From Epiperipatus broadwayi (Eukaryota; Onychophora; Udeonychophora; Euonychophora; Peripatidae), in assembly GCA_028023455.1 (NCBI GenBank), contig JAQFVV010012986.1:74501-138500 (forward strand): a stretch of DNA of 64,000 nucleotides. The letters are read 5' to 3'. Each line of letters opens with the position of its first letter. The stretch's first letter is position 1. A program made the position numbers and the translations under genes. The notes beneath the pieces are model-generated. The model saw only the letters and a list, made by a program, of their open reading frames with translations. It made no database searches and was not told where the DNA came from. Shown piece after piece: positions 32,561-45,899 of this stretch.

Positions 32561-34560
32561 CAAAAGTTCAATGTAACTTAGACCAGTGTATATCATTACA
32601 CCTCCCTTTTTAGGCCCCATTATACCACAGAATTTGAACTCAGAGAGTTCTTGCAGTCAGCTCTCTTCAGAGATTGACCTACTCAATTATAAACCAAATA
32701 TGCCTATATATAAGCATAGATATAGGAAAATATTGATGATGATCAATTATTTATAAGAGCAATATACAATGATTACGATGATCAATAAATTTAATAGTGT
32801 AATTCATGTGATGATGATGATCAACATCTAATGGTATCAATGCACAGTGATGATGGTGATGATCAGAGATCAGATTAAATTTAAACAACTTAATTTATTA
32901 ATGACATATAAATATTTACAAATAAAAAAATAATAAAATATATAAATATTCAATTATCAAGAATGGTTTTTCTATTATCTTGATGTTATTCAACAGAAAC
33001 AAAATAATTTAAAGTATATTATATACAAAATTATACTAAAACAACAAAAAAGAAAAGCACAATGAAAGTTCACTAATTATAGAACTACCCATTAAAATAA
33101 TTATAACATTTTTAGACTAGGGTAAATATATTATAATTATAACTGCTCCACTCCCATTTATTTGTATGCAAGTCATGGTAGAAATTAATGACAGCTAAAG
33201 ACCATTCATTCAGTGAGTTAATTATGCGTGCAGAATAAACAAAATTACAAGTAAATGTTAGTAGATTATTTAGTCTTGTTGCCCTAAAGTCTTACTCTTA
33301 ATACTAAATATATGAAAAACCTTACTTGAGATGAGGTCGTCTTGATGGATCAATGTTGAGAGGAATCTGAAAATTTACTTTTATTAAAAAAAAATCATAT
33401 ATAATAATTGAAGAGGATTTCTTCTTTTAATTTAAATCAATATGACATTATCCATCCACTGGTTCTACTTTTAATTTCAAATGATCGAATTTGGAAAAAA
33501 AAAAAAGAATTGTAAATATACAATAAAAAAAATTACAATATATAAACTTCCAAATAAAAAATGACAAAAGCAAAAAAAAAAAAAATCACATGAATAAGAT
33601 ATATAATTTATCTTAAGTAAAGCAAGCATTCATTCCAAAAAATGTCAATATCCATGGCAACTCTGTTGTTTTTTATATATCTTATGCTCCTTGATTGAAA
33701 CAAACACATATGAAATATCTTTCCTGACCATATGAATCCATGGAAAATGGCTGCATGCCAGCGTTCTTCAAGACAGACATTCTGGTGAAAAAAATTATAA
33801 TTTCATAATGACTTTGAAGCCAGCTTTAAGAAATCCTACAGTATTGGCTTCTTACCCCAAATACATTATAAAGATTTTTTTATTATAAACTTTTATTTAT
33901 GATGTGGCTCCAATACGTATATATATTAAACTAGCTTGAAGAAACAGTTAATTCCCAATAATTTCAGATTTCTTTTTCATCATTTATATAATAATGAATT
34001 CCAGTTTGTAGGATAAATTATTTCATTAGTTTCTTTGTAACTATAATTCAAAGTTTAACTTTCAAGTTTTCTTCAATCCAAGTTAAAAAAAACTTTAAAT
34101 TAATTTTAAAATAAAAGACTTTTCATTTTTATGTCTGACCAATTCTGCTGTTTAATAAAAAGTAAAAATCAAGTGAAGAACACTGCGTTCTTTTTTTTTT
34201 TTCACTAACTAACATGTATTGTTACAATTCAATTAAACAAAAATCAAATTATAAACATTATTATTATTTCTATTTAACTTTCCCTATTCCAAATTTGATC
34301 ATTTATTAAGACTTTTGATCTCATATAATTTTTTTTATTATGTCCATTCTATGTCAGTCAATTAGTATTTTTAATTAATAATATTAAATGAATAAAAAGA
34401 ATAGAAAAACAATTAATTTCTACCAATCGACAAACATATTCATTTATATGCATATATACATCATGTGTATAGCAACTTTGTTTCCTTTCTCCCAATAGAT
34501 AAAAAAAAAATTAATTTCTCAAACATATCAGTCTATGTGCATGTTTATATGTGTATATAT
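32561..34560. other. Unassigned AT-rich DNA with GAT-rich patch
   Basis: Degenerate GAT/GATGATCA repeats at 32730-32880, A runs near 33498, 33571 and 34500. No gene seen. Confidence 0.4.
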
Positions 34561-34566
34561 ATAAGT

Positions 34567-34681
34567 ATATACTACATTTGTATAAGCAGATAGATAAGAT
34601 ATACTATTTCAAATACATTAGTTTATTTGTTTGTTTATATATGGATATACTACATTTATATAAGCAAGTAGATAAGATATT
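34567..34681 (+). repeat. Direct repeat (79-bp period)
   Basis: tatactacatttgtataagc (34567) and tatactacatttatataagc (34646), each followed by a(g)tagataagata. A two-copy tandem duplication. Confidence 0.6.
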
Positions 34682-35092
34682 TAACTTTCCTACCACTTGG
34701 TCTGAATTCAAATATTGAAGAAGACATTAGGGCAGGTGTGTAGACCAGTTGTAAGCCATCTCTTACAATATATTATAAAGTGTAATTCACATAACTCATC
34801 CAAACTTTTAACAAAGATAAATGATTAAATCTAAGGAAACAAATTATTTATAAAAGAGTTATTGATATAGAAATATTTCAAAACTTTATTGTTAGTTCAA
34901 ATTTTAATACTTGTCTATGGAGATAAGTCAATTTATAGTATTTTTTTATATTTTAGAGTGGCATTTATTGACTCGTGTTGGTAAATAATTCCAAATTTAT
35001 GAGATGGTCCCTCAAACATCAAAATCATTCTCTGGTGGGTGAGCATTTGTAGTACATGCTTCTGCTACTAGATGTCTCTTGTGGCAATCCCA

Positions 35093-36165
35093 TGAATGGG
35101 AGAAAAAATTGATAAATGAAGCAAAGAAAAGGATTGATAAAGAAATTAACAGTGTTTTCATATAATAAATATGATATAGCTAGAATTGTATGAAAGGGAG
35201 TGGCAGTAGCAGGGTTAACATACAGCAATGATGCATTATGTGTTAGTAAAGGGATATTAGATTACTTAGAAAAAGTACAAAGGAAAGTAGGAAGACATGC
35301 ATTAGATGCAAAGGTGTAGACAGCAAAGGAGGCAATTCAAGGAGAAATGGGATGGTCAAGTTTTTATATGAGGGATGCAAAAAGCAAATTGAAAATGTTT
35401 GATAGATTGCAGTTTATGGATAATAAAAGAATAGCCAAAATAGTATTTAATTGGGTTACAAGTAAAGAGCAGGCAACAATATGGGTGAGAATGGTAATGT
35501 GGTATGCAGATTTGGATAAAGAATTTATGTCAGTATACTTGTATAAAAGGTGGTATAATTGTGTTAGGATGATTGTTGAGTGTTATAGTGGTAAGGAGTG
35601 GGATAGAAGAATAGATGCATTAATAAAGAATAGGGAGTTGGAGAACTAGTATGGAGAGTAAAACGAGTTTAAATATATATAGAAGTAAATGGAACATTGG
35701 ATGTGAGTTAATTTATGATAATAGTAAGGAAAGTAGTTTATTGTTTAAGGCTCAAATGGGATCTTTAGCAACAAGGAAATATACACATAAATGGAAAAAT
35801 ATGGGTGATTTAGTCTGCAAGTTGTGTAAGGAAGGCATAGAAAATATTAGGCATCTGTTACTTCAATGTAAATGCTTGGAAGCAGAAAGGGTCCAAATAA
35901 TGAAGTTATGGAAGATTAAATATGAACAAAGTGATTACACAGAAAGTGAGTTATTGGTTTTTATGCTAGGTTTGGGGAAAGAAGGGAGTTTAGATATGAA
36001 TATCATGGAATTGACAAAGATTATGTTGTGGAAATGGGATGGAGCAGATTATGGAAAAACTTAGGGTGGACAATGGAAAGGGAAGGTAAAGTGGCTAACA
36101 GGTTTCTCTGGGGATAGCTGCTGAGATATTACTGACTCCATTTAAGAAGTCACAGTGCATCATAT
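35093..36165 (+). mobile_element. LINE L copy 3: strongly 5'-truncated
   Basis: Homologous to 7400-8480 of copy 1, from gaatgggag to the 3' UTR ending in catcatatcacatcacatca. The open stretches 35347-35649 and 35651-36064 match the connecting region and CCHC knuckle (CKLCKEGIENIRHLLLQC, intact), and the final KIMLWKWDGADYG is in frame here, unlike copy 1. Compared with copy 1 it keeps an extra 11-codon piece (LDKEFMSVYLY region). No flanking duplication found. Confidence 0.8.
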
Positions 36166-37494
36166 CACATCACATCAGTTTGCTAACCATCTTCATTGAG
36201 GGTAGTCATGGTATCATTAAATGAATCTCTCTTATTTTTCGATTTTTGTGATGGTTGAAAAGTTGGAACAATATGAAATTCTGTTTCTGTTAGAGAAAAT
36301 GCCAGAGAAAACAGTTGTAAAGCTTAAAATAACTTACAAGCAAGCTTCTCTGAAGAAACTACCAGTTACAAATGATTTGATGGAAGAGTTAAAATTTACA
36401 TCCTAAAAATGTGTAGCAACTGAAGCCCAATATCAAGATGGGGCCAATATTTTTACAGCAACAATGTTTACTCAGGATTTGTTGTAAGAGAGAGTCTTTT
36501 TACCTATGGCTTCTGAAACCTTTGCATAATGCTATGACATGAAAATGTCCTGATTTGTAACAAAGTGGAACCCTATAACTTTACCATGTCAGTGCATCAG
36601 CTCACAAAGACTTAAGTATGAAACAATTTTTAACCCAAAACAGCATTTGTTAATCTATCTATTCACTATATTCATTTGATCTCATTCTATGTGGTTTCTT
36701 TTTATTCCTCCAAATAAAAGTAAGCCTCAAAGAAATTATTGCTTTCTATGAGTTTCTGAACTGTTTCAAAAATTGAAAAACATGTTTAGACCAGTGCATT
36801 GCATCAAATGGACATTACTATTTTTAACCTTTTCACTGGCAAAAAAGCCATATTAAATATTTAAAACATTATGTTATGCCACAAATTTTACCATAACTTA
36901 AGTTTGTATTATTCAAAAATGACATAATATATATTGTTTGAAACATAAAACACCAAAGAATGTAATTAAGCTGGAAAAAATATAGCCATTGATATTCAAA
37001 GTAATAAAAAAAAAGAATAAAATTTTAATATTTTTAATAATTACTTTCATATTATTTCATAAATTCTAACTTTTCATGCATACATTTTAAAATTATATTT
37101 TTGTTAGTAGATTAATTGCATTCATCATTAAATTCCTAATAAATTGATATATAATAAAACTTACCTAAGGTAATCCATCACTTGAACACTTTGTAGAATA
37201 AAGATATTAGTACCTTTCATTTTTCCTACTAGCCCTTCATAATGTTTTTCAATAGAGGGGTTGCAATGAATATATCCCCTAAGAACAAGTTCTTAATATT
37301 GATTAATAATTAGTATAATTTGAATATTATAATAAAAAAATTCAATAAAGTTTGTAATTTATTAAAAATTACTACTAAAACAGTCACTATATACAAAATG
37401 AAATAAAACAAAATAAAAAGTGAATAAAATATTAAATTCACTGTAGAGTTAAACTTGAAATACATAAGTTAGTGGTTTAGAGTCAATGCAATGT
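36166..37494. other. Unassigned AT-rich DNA
   Basis: The open stretch 36221-36406 has no recognised motif. Nothing else seen. Confidence 0.35.
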
Positions 37495-37935
37495 AGTAGT
37501 ATTTATCCTACCTTTATAGGTTTGAGGGTTCATATTACTTCATGCTACTGTGACCAGTAAATTTAGTAATAGCTTCATCAACTGCCACTTCTCTTTGTAT
37601 TTGATATGCAGCTTTGAAATTAACATTGCAGTAGTCTGTAATCAGCCTAAGTTTATATACTCGGTCAAAATCTTTACTTCTACCATTTGGTGTATTTTTA
37701 TTATTATTGAAATGCAGACAAGATATTATAGAAAAAAATCTTAAGTGGGTCATAATATTTGAAAAATATGTTTGTCTTTGTTTCATATCAGAACTTCAGA
37801 TATCTAATTCATATTCTGGACATTTTGGAACAAAGGCCCACTACCATGCCAAAAAATGCAGATAATTCACGATATAAATTTACAAACTCACAAGCTATTT
37901 TTTGATCAGCGAATATGTTACTTTCAATAATAATT
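37495..37935 (-). pseudogene. piggyBac-type transposase relic
   Basis: Minus strand, in order: ESNIFADQKIACEFVN (37925-37880), LYRELSAFFGMVVGLCSKM, then after a frame break RFFSIISCLHFNNNKNTP, FDRVYKLRLITDYCNVNF and VAVDEAITKFTGHSSMK (37786-37535). These are the conserved blocks of piggyBac/PGBD transposases: E-T/S-N-x-Y/F-A-x-Q, the L-x-F-x-D/N-N block, D-x-x-x-K-x-R, and the D-E-x-M/I-x-x-F-x-G-R/H block with the first catalytic Asp. Stops and a missing C-terminal half make it a dead fragment. TTAA-flanked ends were not found. Confidence 0.75.
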
Positions 37936-39050
37936 TTTTCATATATTTTTTATCAAATATAAATTCAAATAATAATTAAAAAATATATAAAATCAAATAC
38001 TTACCAGTGGAAAGCTTCTTGCAATAACATTCACTTATTATACAGACTAAGAAGATCGGTAAAAACTTGCATTTTTTCTGATATTAATTTCGGCTTAAAT
38101 CCAATTCCGTTAAAAATGAAAAACTAAGAGAAAGAGAGAAAAAAATCAATTTACTTGATTACAAAAATTTTCATAAAATTTTTATTGCAGAAAAATGGCT
38201 TACATTTTCTGAAACTAGAAAAAAAGATGGAAACAAAGATGTAAAAAGTGCATGTGCATACTGTGTGGATTTCCCGCAGTTTTAAACTGAAACCGGATGT
38301 TGCAAATTTGAAAATTCAAGATCACAATATGTGATCACAACGCTGAACAGGTTTTAAGCCAGTTTTGATTTAAATCAATGGGTGATAAAGAAGAAATTGT
38401 TTGTTGGAATTTAGAAGAAAACATCAAGCAGCGCACTGGTTGAGATAAATCTGCAGTTTAATACTGTTTCTAATGATATTACATGGTTTTTAAAATTCAG
38501 TTTGACTTCAAAAACTATTTTGAATCACTTTGTGAAGCTTTCTTTCTCTGATATTATTATATTGACTACAAACTTATTAATCTTTAAATTATTTTAAATT
38601 AAAAGTTTCACCAAAACATTATGAAGAATTATTAGTAAAATAAAAAATCCCACCAATTATTTACTATTATGAGAGGATAGCTCTCCCCCCCCCCCCCAAC
38701 CCATGAAATTTTATAATAAAAAGTTGTGTATTTACTTTTAGATGTTACAAATTGATTTTTCTTAAAATAGCATTTAAATGATAAAAATTCTGCAGTTTAT
38801 TGTCATATGAGTAAATTTAAACATTAAAAGTTTAAAATAGAACCTTTAGAATGTATTCCATTGTATTATGAAAGAATTATAAAAGAATTTATATTAATGA
38901 AATAAAACCTGTAATGAATAGTGTTAATTGAAGAAAAAAAAAGCGGGTAATAAGTTGATTTAATTAAATAATTATAAGGGTTATTTTAAGAAAAGTATTT
39001 AATAAACGAATGTAATGAAAAGTTAAGATTGTTAGAAGAATTTTAAGGTA
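37936..39050. other. Unassigned AT-rich DNA
   Basis: A C run (about 17 C) at 38683-38698. A less AT-rich patch at 38225-38345 without recognised content. Confidence 0.4.
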
Positions 39051-39055
39051 AGAGG

Positions 39056-40135
39056 TTGTTATATCCGCACTTACGACTGTGCCAATGTTATAACTGCAAG
39101 TCATACTGTGCAGTCAGCAAATAAGGTTCGCTACTGTTCAACTGCGTATGCTCTCCAACGAATGGTCTGCAATGAATGCTCTGAATATTCTCTGTATTCT
39201 CTGCAATGGATGCTCTCCAAACGAATGGTCTGCACTGAATGCTCTGCCACGGATGCTCTCCAACAAATGGTCTGCACTGACTGCTCTCCAATGAATGGTC
39301 TGCAAGCAAATGCTCTCCAAACGAATGGTCTGCAACGATCTATTTCTACAGTTCGCTAAAGTTCAATTCCCACGATGTTCTTTCAGGCTGGCTGCTACAA
39401 AACGGTTCACAATGGGCCTACTTTAGCCCCAGTCCAGTGTAGCTGTACACGAACTCTTCGTAGTAAGCACTGCGACTGCCGTCAGCTATCTCCTACTGGA
39501 ATTGAACAGTAACTCTACTGTAGATGCACTCCATACTGTCTGCTACTCACTACTGCTTGACTGCTCTCTACTGCTCTCTATGTTACACTGCTTGATGTTA
39601 CCCAGTCTTCTTATCGCTCTCTGACAACTGCAATGATCAATCAATGCACTGACCAATAAGGTAACATCTCTTATCTAGAAACATTTGTAATTAGCAAATA
39701 TTTCTAGGAATTGTCGATCGCCATTACGTCAATGCACTAATTAAATTCCTCAGCTATCAGAGTGCAATCTAAAAACAGCCTTACGAATAAATTCTAGTTT
39801 TTTCTGGAGTGCACAAACATGTCTGCCATTTTACAAAACACTACAGAGGTATTTGTATTTGCTATATGTATTGAGGAATATTTGTATTTTTTGTTGTTTA
39901 TATATTTTTTAGTTATTTCTTGATAAACACCATAAAAGAATATAATCAAAAGGTTGGAGTATATTTTTGTACATTATAATAGTTCATATAATAAATCAAG
40001 ATTGATAAAGAACTCTGTGTGTGATTTGTTGTATATATATATGTATTTTTCTAATTGTGGATATCTAGCTTAAAGTATGAAATAAATCATCATTAGTAAT
40101 CTGCTGAAGGCAGATCCCACACACCAAGCAAGATC
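39056..40135. other. Possible solo LTR or other unknown element
   Basis: A block of distinctly higher GC with an abrupt left edge (tgttatatccgcac). It contains the minisatellite, a CT-rich part at 39530-39660 and an AATAAA at about 39992, and ends near cccacaca. A start of TG and an end in CA would fit an LTR, but no flanking duplication or partner LTR was found. Confidence 0.25.
39100..39360 (+). repeat. Minisatellite-like tandem repeats
   Basis: Degenerate units of roughly 20-40 bp built on gctctccaaacgaatggtctgca, five or more copies. Open frames on both strands across this block are produced by the repeat. It lies at the start of a GC-richer block that continues to about 39850. Confidence 0.8.
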
Positions 40136-40436
40136 ACATTGTTCAACTTATTCTGTCTTTTATTCTATTAGTTTAATACTTATAACTTTTTTTTCAAATG
40201 ACAGGGGCAATCTCTAAAACATCTATTCTCCATAGGTGTCCTTTCGAAGGGTGTTAATTTAAGTTGTTTCATTAAAAATTAGGTTGATAAAATGAGTTCT
40301 CATACACCGATCATAAACAAAAATATGAATAAGATATGTTGAAATAATTATTAAAAAAATGAATATTATGGTAAAAATAAATTTCACAATCTTAATTAAA
40401 CAACCATCATTGGATTGTCAAACTAATTACAAAATG

Positions 40437-40998
40437 ATCCATTGATTACTCTGGTTGGCACTGAGTGGCACTACTGTATGGAGAGTTTTGCCTGTTTTAA
40501 TAACAGTAATGTGATAGCATAAGAAATAGTGATCATGTGATGTTTAGTGGTTTAACACCAATCCTGCCTAACAGAATAATGGTGGCCATGGTTGTTAAAG
40601 AGCCAAAAACACCAAAATGTATGGGTACTGAACTGGGTTCAGACCTATATGACTATATAAGCTATTGAGCTTAGATTGAAAATATTGTTTTCAATTTTAT
40701 TCTCATAGTTTTGTAGTTAAGTAGAGATAAAAGGTGGTTGCTGGAGGGTTGCATTAGATCCTAAGATCTAGACGCAATGCTCTCAGATTTAAAGCTTCTT
40801 ACTGATAAAGGCCACAAGCCAGAAACTAGTCTGGGGATATTAGATGAGTAGACACTAGATAGGGATTTTATACACAAGCCTTCTGGCATCCATTGATTAC
40901 TCTGGTTGGCACTGAGTGGCGCTACTGTATGGAGAGTTTTGTCTGTTTTAATAACAGTGATGTGCTAGCATAAGAAATAGTGATCATGTGAAATAAAC
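40437..40998 (+). mobile_element. Element B5: direct tandem of family B units
   Basis: The 3' part of one unit (40437-40553) is followed directly, in the same orientation, by a nearly full unit (40554-40998). tccattgattac recurs at 40438 and 40889, giving a 451-bp period. The junction gtttagtggttt then aacaccaatcctgcc is the same as the unit junctions in B6. No clear flanking duplication. Confidence 0.8.
40795..40837 (+). ncRNA. Hammerhead-like motif, family B (B5)
   Basis: CTGATAA instead of CTGATGA (core position 8 changed). GGCcacaaGCC, GAAA, ACTAGTC and TGGGGA are kept. Probably inactive. Confidence 0.45.
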
Positions 40999-40999
40999 A

Positions 41000-41807
41000 G
41001 AATAGAACAAAAGTCTGACCACTCTGGGAATGAAACAAATTTAATTTTAGTTAGATAATTGCAAACCTTAATCTAAAGCTTAAGACATTATATGTTATTA
41101 ATTTTATTTCATTAATCTTCCCTAAAGATTTTTGGTGGTATTTTACAAATAGTAAAGAAAAAATCCCATAATTTTCCTTGGCAATCTATCAGTTTTATTA
41201 ATAAAATAAGATAAATAACTCTCTTTTTTGAAAGGGAAAAGATAATATTTTGATTTCTAACTTAACTGAAGGTGAAAAAGAAAAAAAATCTAATTTTAAT
41301 TATAATCAATTAGCTCTAAGTTTTAATTACTTCCCTTGAATATGAAAATGCCTATTGGATAAACATAAATGAAATACATACAGACAAAAAAGGTGATAAT
41401 AAATATCAAATCTAGATGACCTCAAGAAAGTCAATAGTTGGGGAAATGTCTATATATTAATAAATTTTTGTTTAAAAAAACCCTTATATTTTCAGTCTGA
41501 TTGGAATATATGTTTGTCTTAAGATTAATCATTTGAATATCTTCTCAGTGAAAGATATCATATTAATAATTTTTCATGCCATTTACATTATAAATAAAAA
41601 TACATATTATGTTTTTAAAACATTTTCTTTTCACTACAAAAATTAAATTCATTCACGAATGATATTCTATATAATTTTTCTTAATGATTGAGTGTTTTGG
41701 TCAATTATTATAAAATCCAAGTTGTGTGACAATGATAATAAAACAATGATGTACTTATATTCAGCCAGATATTCAAAATTATCTTTTAATCTATATAATA
41801 AAAGCCT
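41000..41807. other. Unassigned AT-rich DNA
   Basis: Nothing recognised. Confidence 0.35.
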
Positions 41808-41816
41808 ACAGAAACT

Positions 41817-41925
41817 TTTTTTTTTCATATGTCGTAGCATCAACCTGGACACGAACCTGCAACCATCTGCAACCAACTACTTGCTTGCAAGGTGGCTGTG
41901 ATGACCTCTCGGCTAACAACGCTTG
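41817..41925 (-). mobile_element. SINE family T copy 5
   Basis: A 109-bp minus-strand tRNA-like insertion with GTTAGCCGAGAGGTCA, TTGCAAGCAAG, a B-box-like CAGGTTCGTGTCC and an A9 tail (T9 at 41817-41825). Flanked by an exact 9-bp duplication acagaaact (41808-41816 and 41926-41934). It confirms the ends deduced from copy 1. Confidence 0.8.
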
Positions 41926-41934
41926 ACAGAAACT

Positions 41935-44470
41935 GTTTTTTACTTTGGGATTTATTTGGATAGTTAAATACTAGTTTATTTTCCAAACTAAATAAATTGC
42001 TAACTTGCTTATTTCTATGTGTAATAATGGAGTTAGACTTTATATATATGTCCACAATTATCAAAAATGAATTATGCCTCAAGAAATAATCCCATGAGAA
42101 TAAATTCGAATCCTTTGAAAAAATAGAGTATAAGAATGTTTTTGATAGTAACATGCTATTATGTTGTCACCTATTATTATTCTGATGGAACTATATGAAA
42201 ACATTTTTATTCTGCTAAATTTAAATTAGTCACAATGTTAAATAAATCACTTATATTTGTGTAGTATTTTTTTTCAAGTATTTTTATGCAAGCTAATTTT
42301 GTAAAAACGTTTTTAATGTAAATAAACTTAGCTGCTTTCACAAGCATAACAGATTTTTTTAAAAAATTTCCGATGTGGTTATAAAAACTATATATCTGAA
42401 AAGATAAATTGAAAAAGTATTTTAAAATAGTATTATGATTATAATTCTGCTTGGCTATAATTTAGTTCTGTCTGCCTTTAATATAAATGTCTAAAACAGA
42501 TCACTCACAAATCTATTCCAGCAGTCTTCAAAAAAATTGATCTGATATGTCAGTTAAGAATTATCAGGCAACTGAAAATCAAACCTATAATGGATTTTAG
42601 TCAGAGATAAAAAGCCTGTAAATTCATCATACTGGTTATGCATGCTGATAAGAAATATCCCTGTTCAATTATTATATGAATAATTATATAGTATCAACAA
42701 TTGTAATGATAAAATCATAGGAATAAACATTTGGTATTTTCTACACTGTTTTTTTTAAGGCCTCAAAGATGAATCAAATGATTTTTCAGTTAACAGTATT
42801 TTATTTCCTGCAGCCATTTTTTTCTATAATTAGATTTTTGAGTCTTTAAATTTTAATATTGTGTCTACGATTGTAAAAAATAATAATAATAACTATTACC
42901 TGAGACAACATTGTCATTCTTTTAATCAAATTGTTATTTGTATGTATTTGCCACTATTGGGAAATTATCACGAGGCTTTAATTCGCGAATTTGCCATTCT
43001 GAGCTGAGATACACGTGACATTTTTCAAATTTAAATTAGAAAATAAAATATTTGGTATATGAAAGCTTAAATTTTTTATTAAGACTCTTTTTTACATATT
43101 GCATAACATGTATAAAAAGTAAATTGTAACAAAAATATTTTATTGAACAATTAAAATAATAAATTAATTAAAAAAATAGAAATGCCTGGTATTATCAAGC
43201 AAGTTTTAAATAATAAGATTATTTTTATTATTATTATAAAGTTCGAAATAACTTTTTTTCATTTCATTATTTCTATTTAATTGTAAAGTATAATCCAGAT
43301 ATCTAGATGGGATTTTAGTGGAGAACTATATAAGTCGTGATAAAAAATGTTTTTTTTTTTAACTTTTTTTTAAAAAAAAAAAAAAGTACAAAATACTTTA
43401 ATTCTCTTTTATACAGAAAAAAAAAATCAAACACACAGCAAGATTTGATGAAATAACATGATGAATAGCAAAGTAAAATGTTATTTTTTTGACAGATATA
43501 TGATATCAAACTTTGTACAAGCTCCCAAATGAGAATGGAAGGCTAGTAAAGTATAAAAAAACTTAACAAAAAAAAATGAAAAATTTAAATCAATCCATCC
43601 AGATCAAATAGTTGACGGTGGCAATTTGTGATAGAAATTAACAGGAAACACGAAAATCTCTATTCAAAAGTGTTAAATTTAGATAATCCTGCAATGATAC
43701 AAAAAAAATAATAAATAGAGGGAAAAACATTTTTTTTAAAAACTTGTAAAACATATTTAATATATGAACTACTTAAAAGAGAATCAAGAACTAAATGACT
43801 TAAAAAAATTTCATTTTAATATTAAAATTTTTTTAAAAAGTTTTTTTTGAACTTCAAAAATTATTTAAATCATCAACACACCTATATATATAATCATGAT
43901 TTCCATAAGAAATTGTTATATATTATTATTTTAAAAATTTAAGACTGAATATTATTTATTAATTATATTGTAACAATATGAATAAAGGGTGACATGGGTA
44001 GGTGATAAATCATCATTATCCCCAGTGAATAAATAGTAATCAACAAATATAAAAGAAATATAAGAGAATCAGCATAGAATAAAATAAATAGTTGTAATAA
44101 TAATAAGTTACATTACCAGCATTCAACCACAATAATTAACAGTCATCCTTGTGACTGGATCTAAAAGAGATTTAATATCAAATGTAGGCTTATTATCTAG
44201 TTGATATTAACATTACAACATATAAAACAAACATTAAACTTTCACACAAACACACAAATATTAATGCTAAAATATCTATCATAATATAAATGCTCATTCT
44301 GATACATTCTAATCATCATTAATGCTCTTGTCATTTGGTATCATGAATGTACTGACCATAAAGCAAAGAGAATGGACTTTAAAGGTGAACGTAACTTTTT
44401 CATATACAAATAACTATCTAGATGTCCAAATACAAACATATATATCTATTCATATATAAATTAACCTCCC
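41935..44470. other. Unassigned AT-rich DNA
   Basis: Long low-complexity AT stretches with A/T runs at 43345-43384. No gene or shared repeat recognised. Confidence 0.4.
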
Positions 44471-44510
44471 CCCCTTTTTTTTCATGTGTCAAAGCAATGG
44501 CTGGGAATTA
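44471..44510 (-). mobile_element. SINE family T 3'-end fragment
   Basis: About 30 bp matching the 3' end of the 21.6-kb variant (minus: CCAGCCATTGCTTTGACACATG then A8). Confidence 0.45.
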
Positions 44511-45680
44511 ACCATTATTTCTCATGAACTAGCTCAGTATTATAAAGATCACAGAGACTATAATTGTGAACAAGAGAAAATACAAATTCATAAGTTTAAT
44601 TCATTCCACCTCAAAAAGCCCTACTGGGGTCATCTACAACTTAAGTGCTCATCCATCAGAATACATAAGAAGAAAAATCTAAACAATAATTCTGGGATAT
44701 TAAAACATGCCACTATAAAATTAACTTCTAATAAGACTAAACTAAATAAAATATAGTTCATGGGTTTTGAAGAGTATTCTTTCTTATGTCAACTAGGATA
44801 ATGAGTGATCATCTCTAGATAAACAAATGCACTAATATGCATCCCCATTTATATATCAGTCATTATTGCACAAATATAGCTAAGAAAAACACAAGCTCAT
44901 TACTATAAGTGACCAAGAGATGATGCAATATAATTTTTAACAATTGGATACAAGTTTATTAATAACAATAAAAAATGATATTAAGATCTATACAATCAGC
45001 CTTCTGATTTTGAATAATTTACAATAATAAAATTATCATATTGTGATTTACAAGATTAATATACAAATTTCAAGTTATTACATTGATTACATTACTTCTT
45101 AATAGTGTAATGGGATATATATATATATATGCGTTACATTTAAATTCTAATACTTAATGTTTTTGTAAATATATAATACTGAATTAAAAGCACAAACATT
45201 CAAAATGCACAAATAACGAATTATTAATTTATTAATATGTTTGATTTAAATATTAAAATAAAATAAGCTTTAAAATAATGATAGAATTGAAGCAAAGATT
45301 CTAATCTTTAAATAAAATATAATAAAAAAACCTTTTAATTTTAAAAATAACAAAGAGAGTTTTTAATCTTAAAAATAAAAATTACAAACAGATCCTTAGG
45401 GGAAATGACCATTGAAAAGATGATTATGAAATAGAAACAAAAGACTTGCTTTTCCCGCCCAAAGATATGGATACAGATCTCAGTGGAAAACCAAAAATCT
45501 ACTTAGCCAGAAACCCAAAATCTACTTGGAAACAAACTCAATGAACCAATGAAATATAGATATGAAATATGTTTGATGGATCCATGCATTCCAGAGATAA
45601 GGTGCCTGAGGACCATAAATAGAAAAAAATCCAAAAGCAATAATTAGTTCGAGATTAGAAAAATTAAAAATTTAAATTCA
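44511..45680. other. Unassigned AT-rich DNA
   Basis: Nothing recognised. TA run at 45119-45130. Confidence 0.35.
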
Positions 45681-45724
45681 TTCATCTTTGCTGAAAGTAG
45701 AAATAAAAATTTAAAAAGCTATTA

Positions 45725-45895
45725 TTTACACCACCAAGAATGTAATCAGCTTCATCGTGCTTCCTTTGGTTCAGCCGGCCAAAGGCAGCTTTCATCTTCA
45801 TGGATCCCAGCATCAAATTACTAGTAACGTCTTTGGAAATCTTCATAAAATCATCATCGTCCACAAGAAATGGCCCTTGCATAAACTCAGATCTT
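45725..45895 (-). other. Candidate host exon or processed fragment
   Basis: About 160 bp with GC far above the surrounding AT background. The minus strand is open and reads GPFLVDDDDFMKISKDV, MKMKAAFGRLNQRKHDEA, DYILGG, then a possible donor (GGT followed by GTAAAT) near 45730. Upstream are AG dinucleotides (ATCTGAG, TGCAAG) after a pyrimidine-rich stretch, suitable as acceptors. Composition looks like true coding sequence and no transposon motif is present. I do not recognise the protein. A pseudogene piece is the alternative. Confidence 0.4.
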
Positions 45896-45899
45896 CATC

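Noticed and set aside
39088-39359. Three overlapping open frames on both strands
   Set aside because: They follow the minisatellite period and read the same repeat in different frames.
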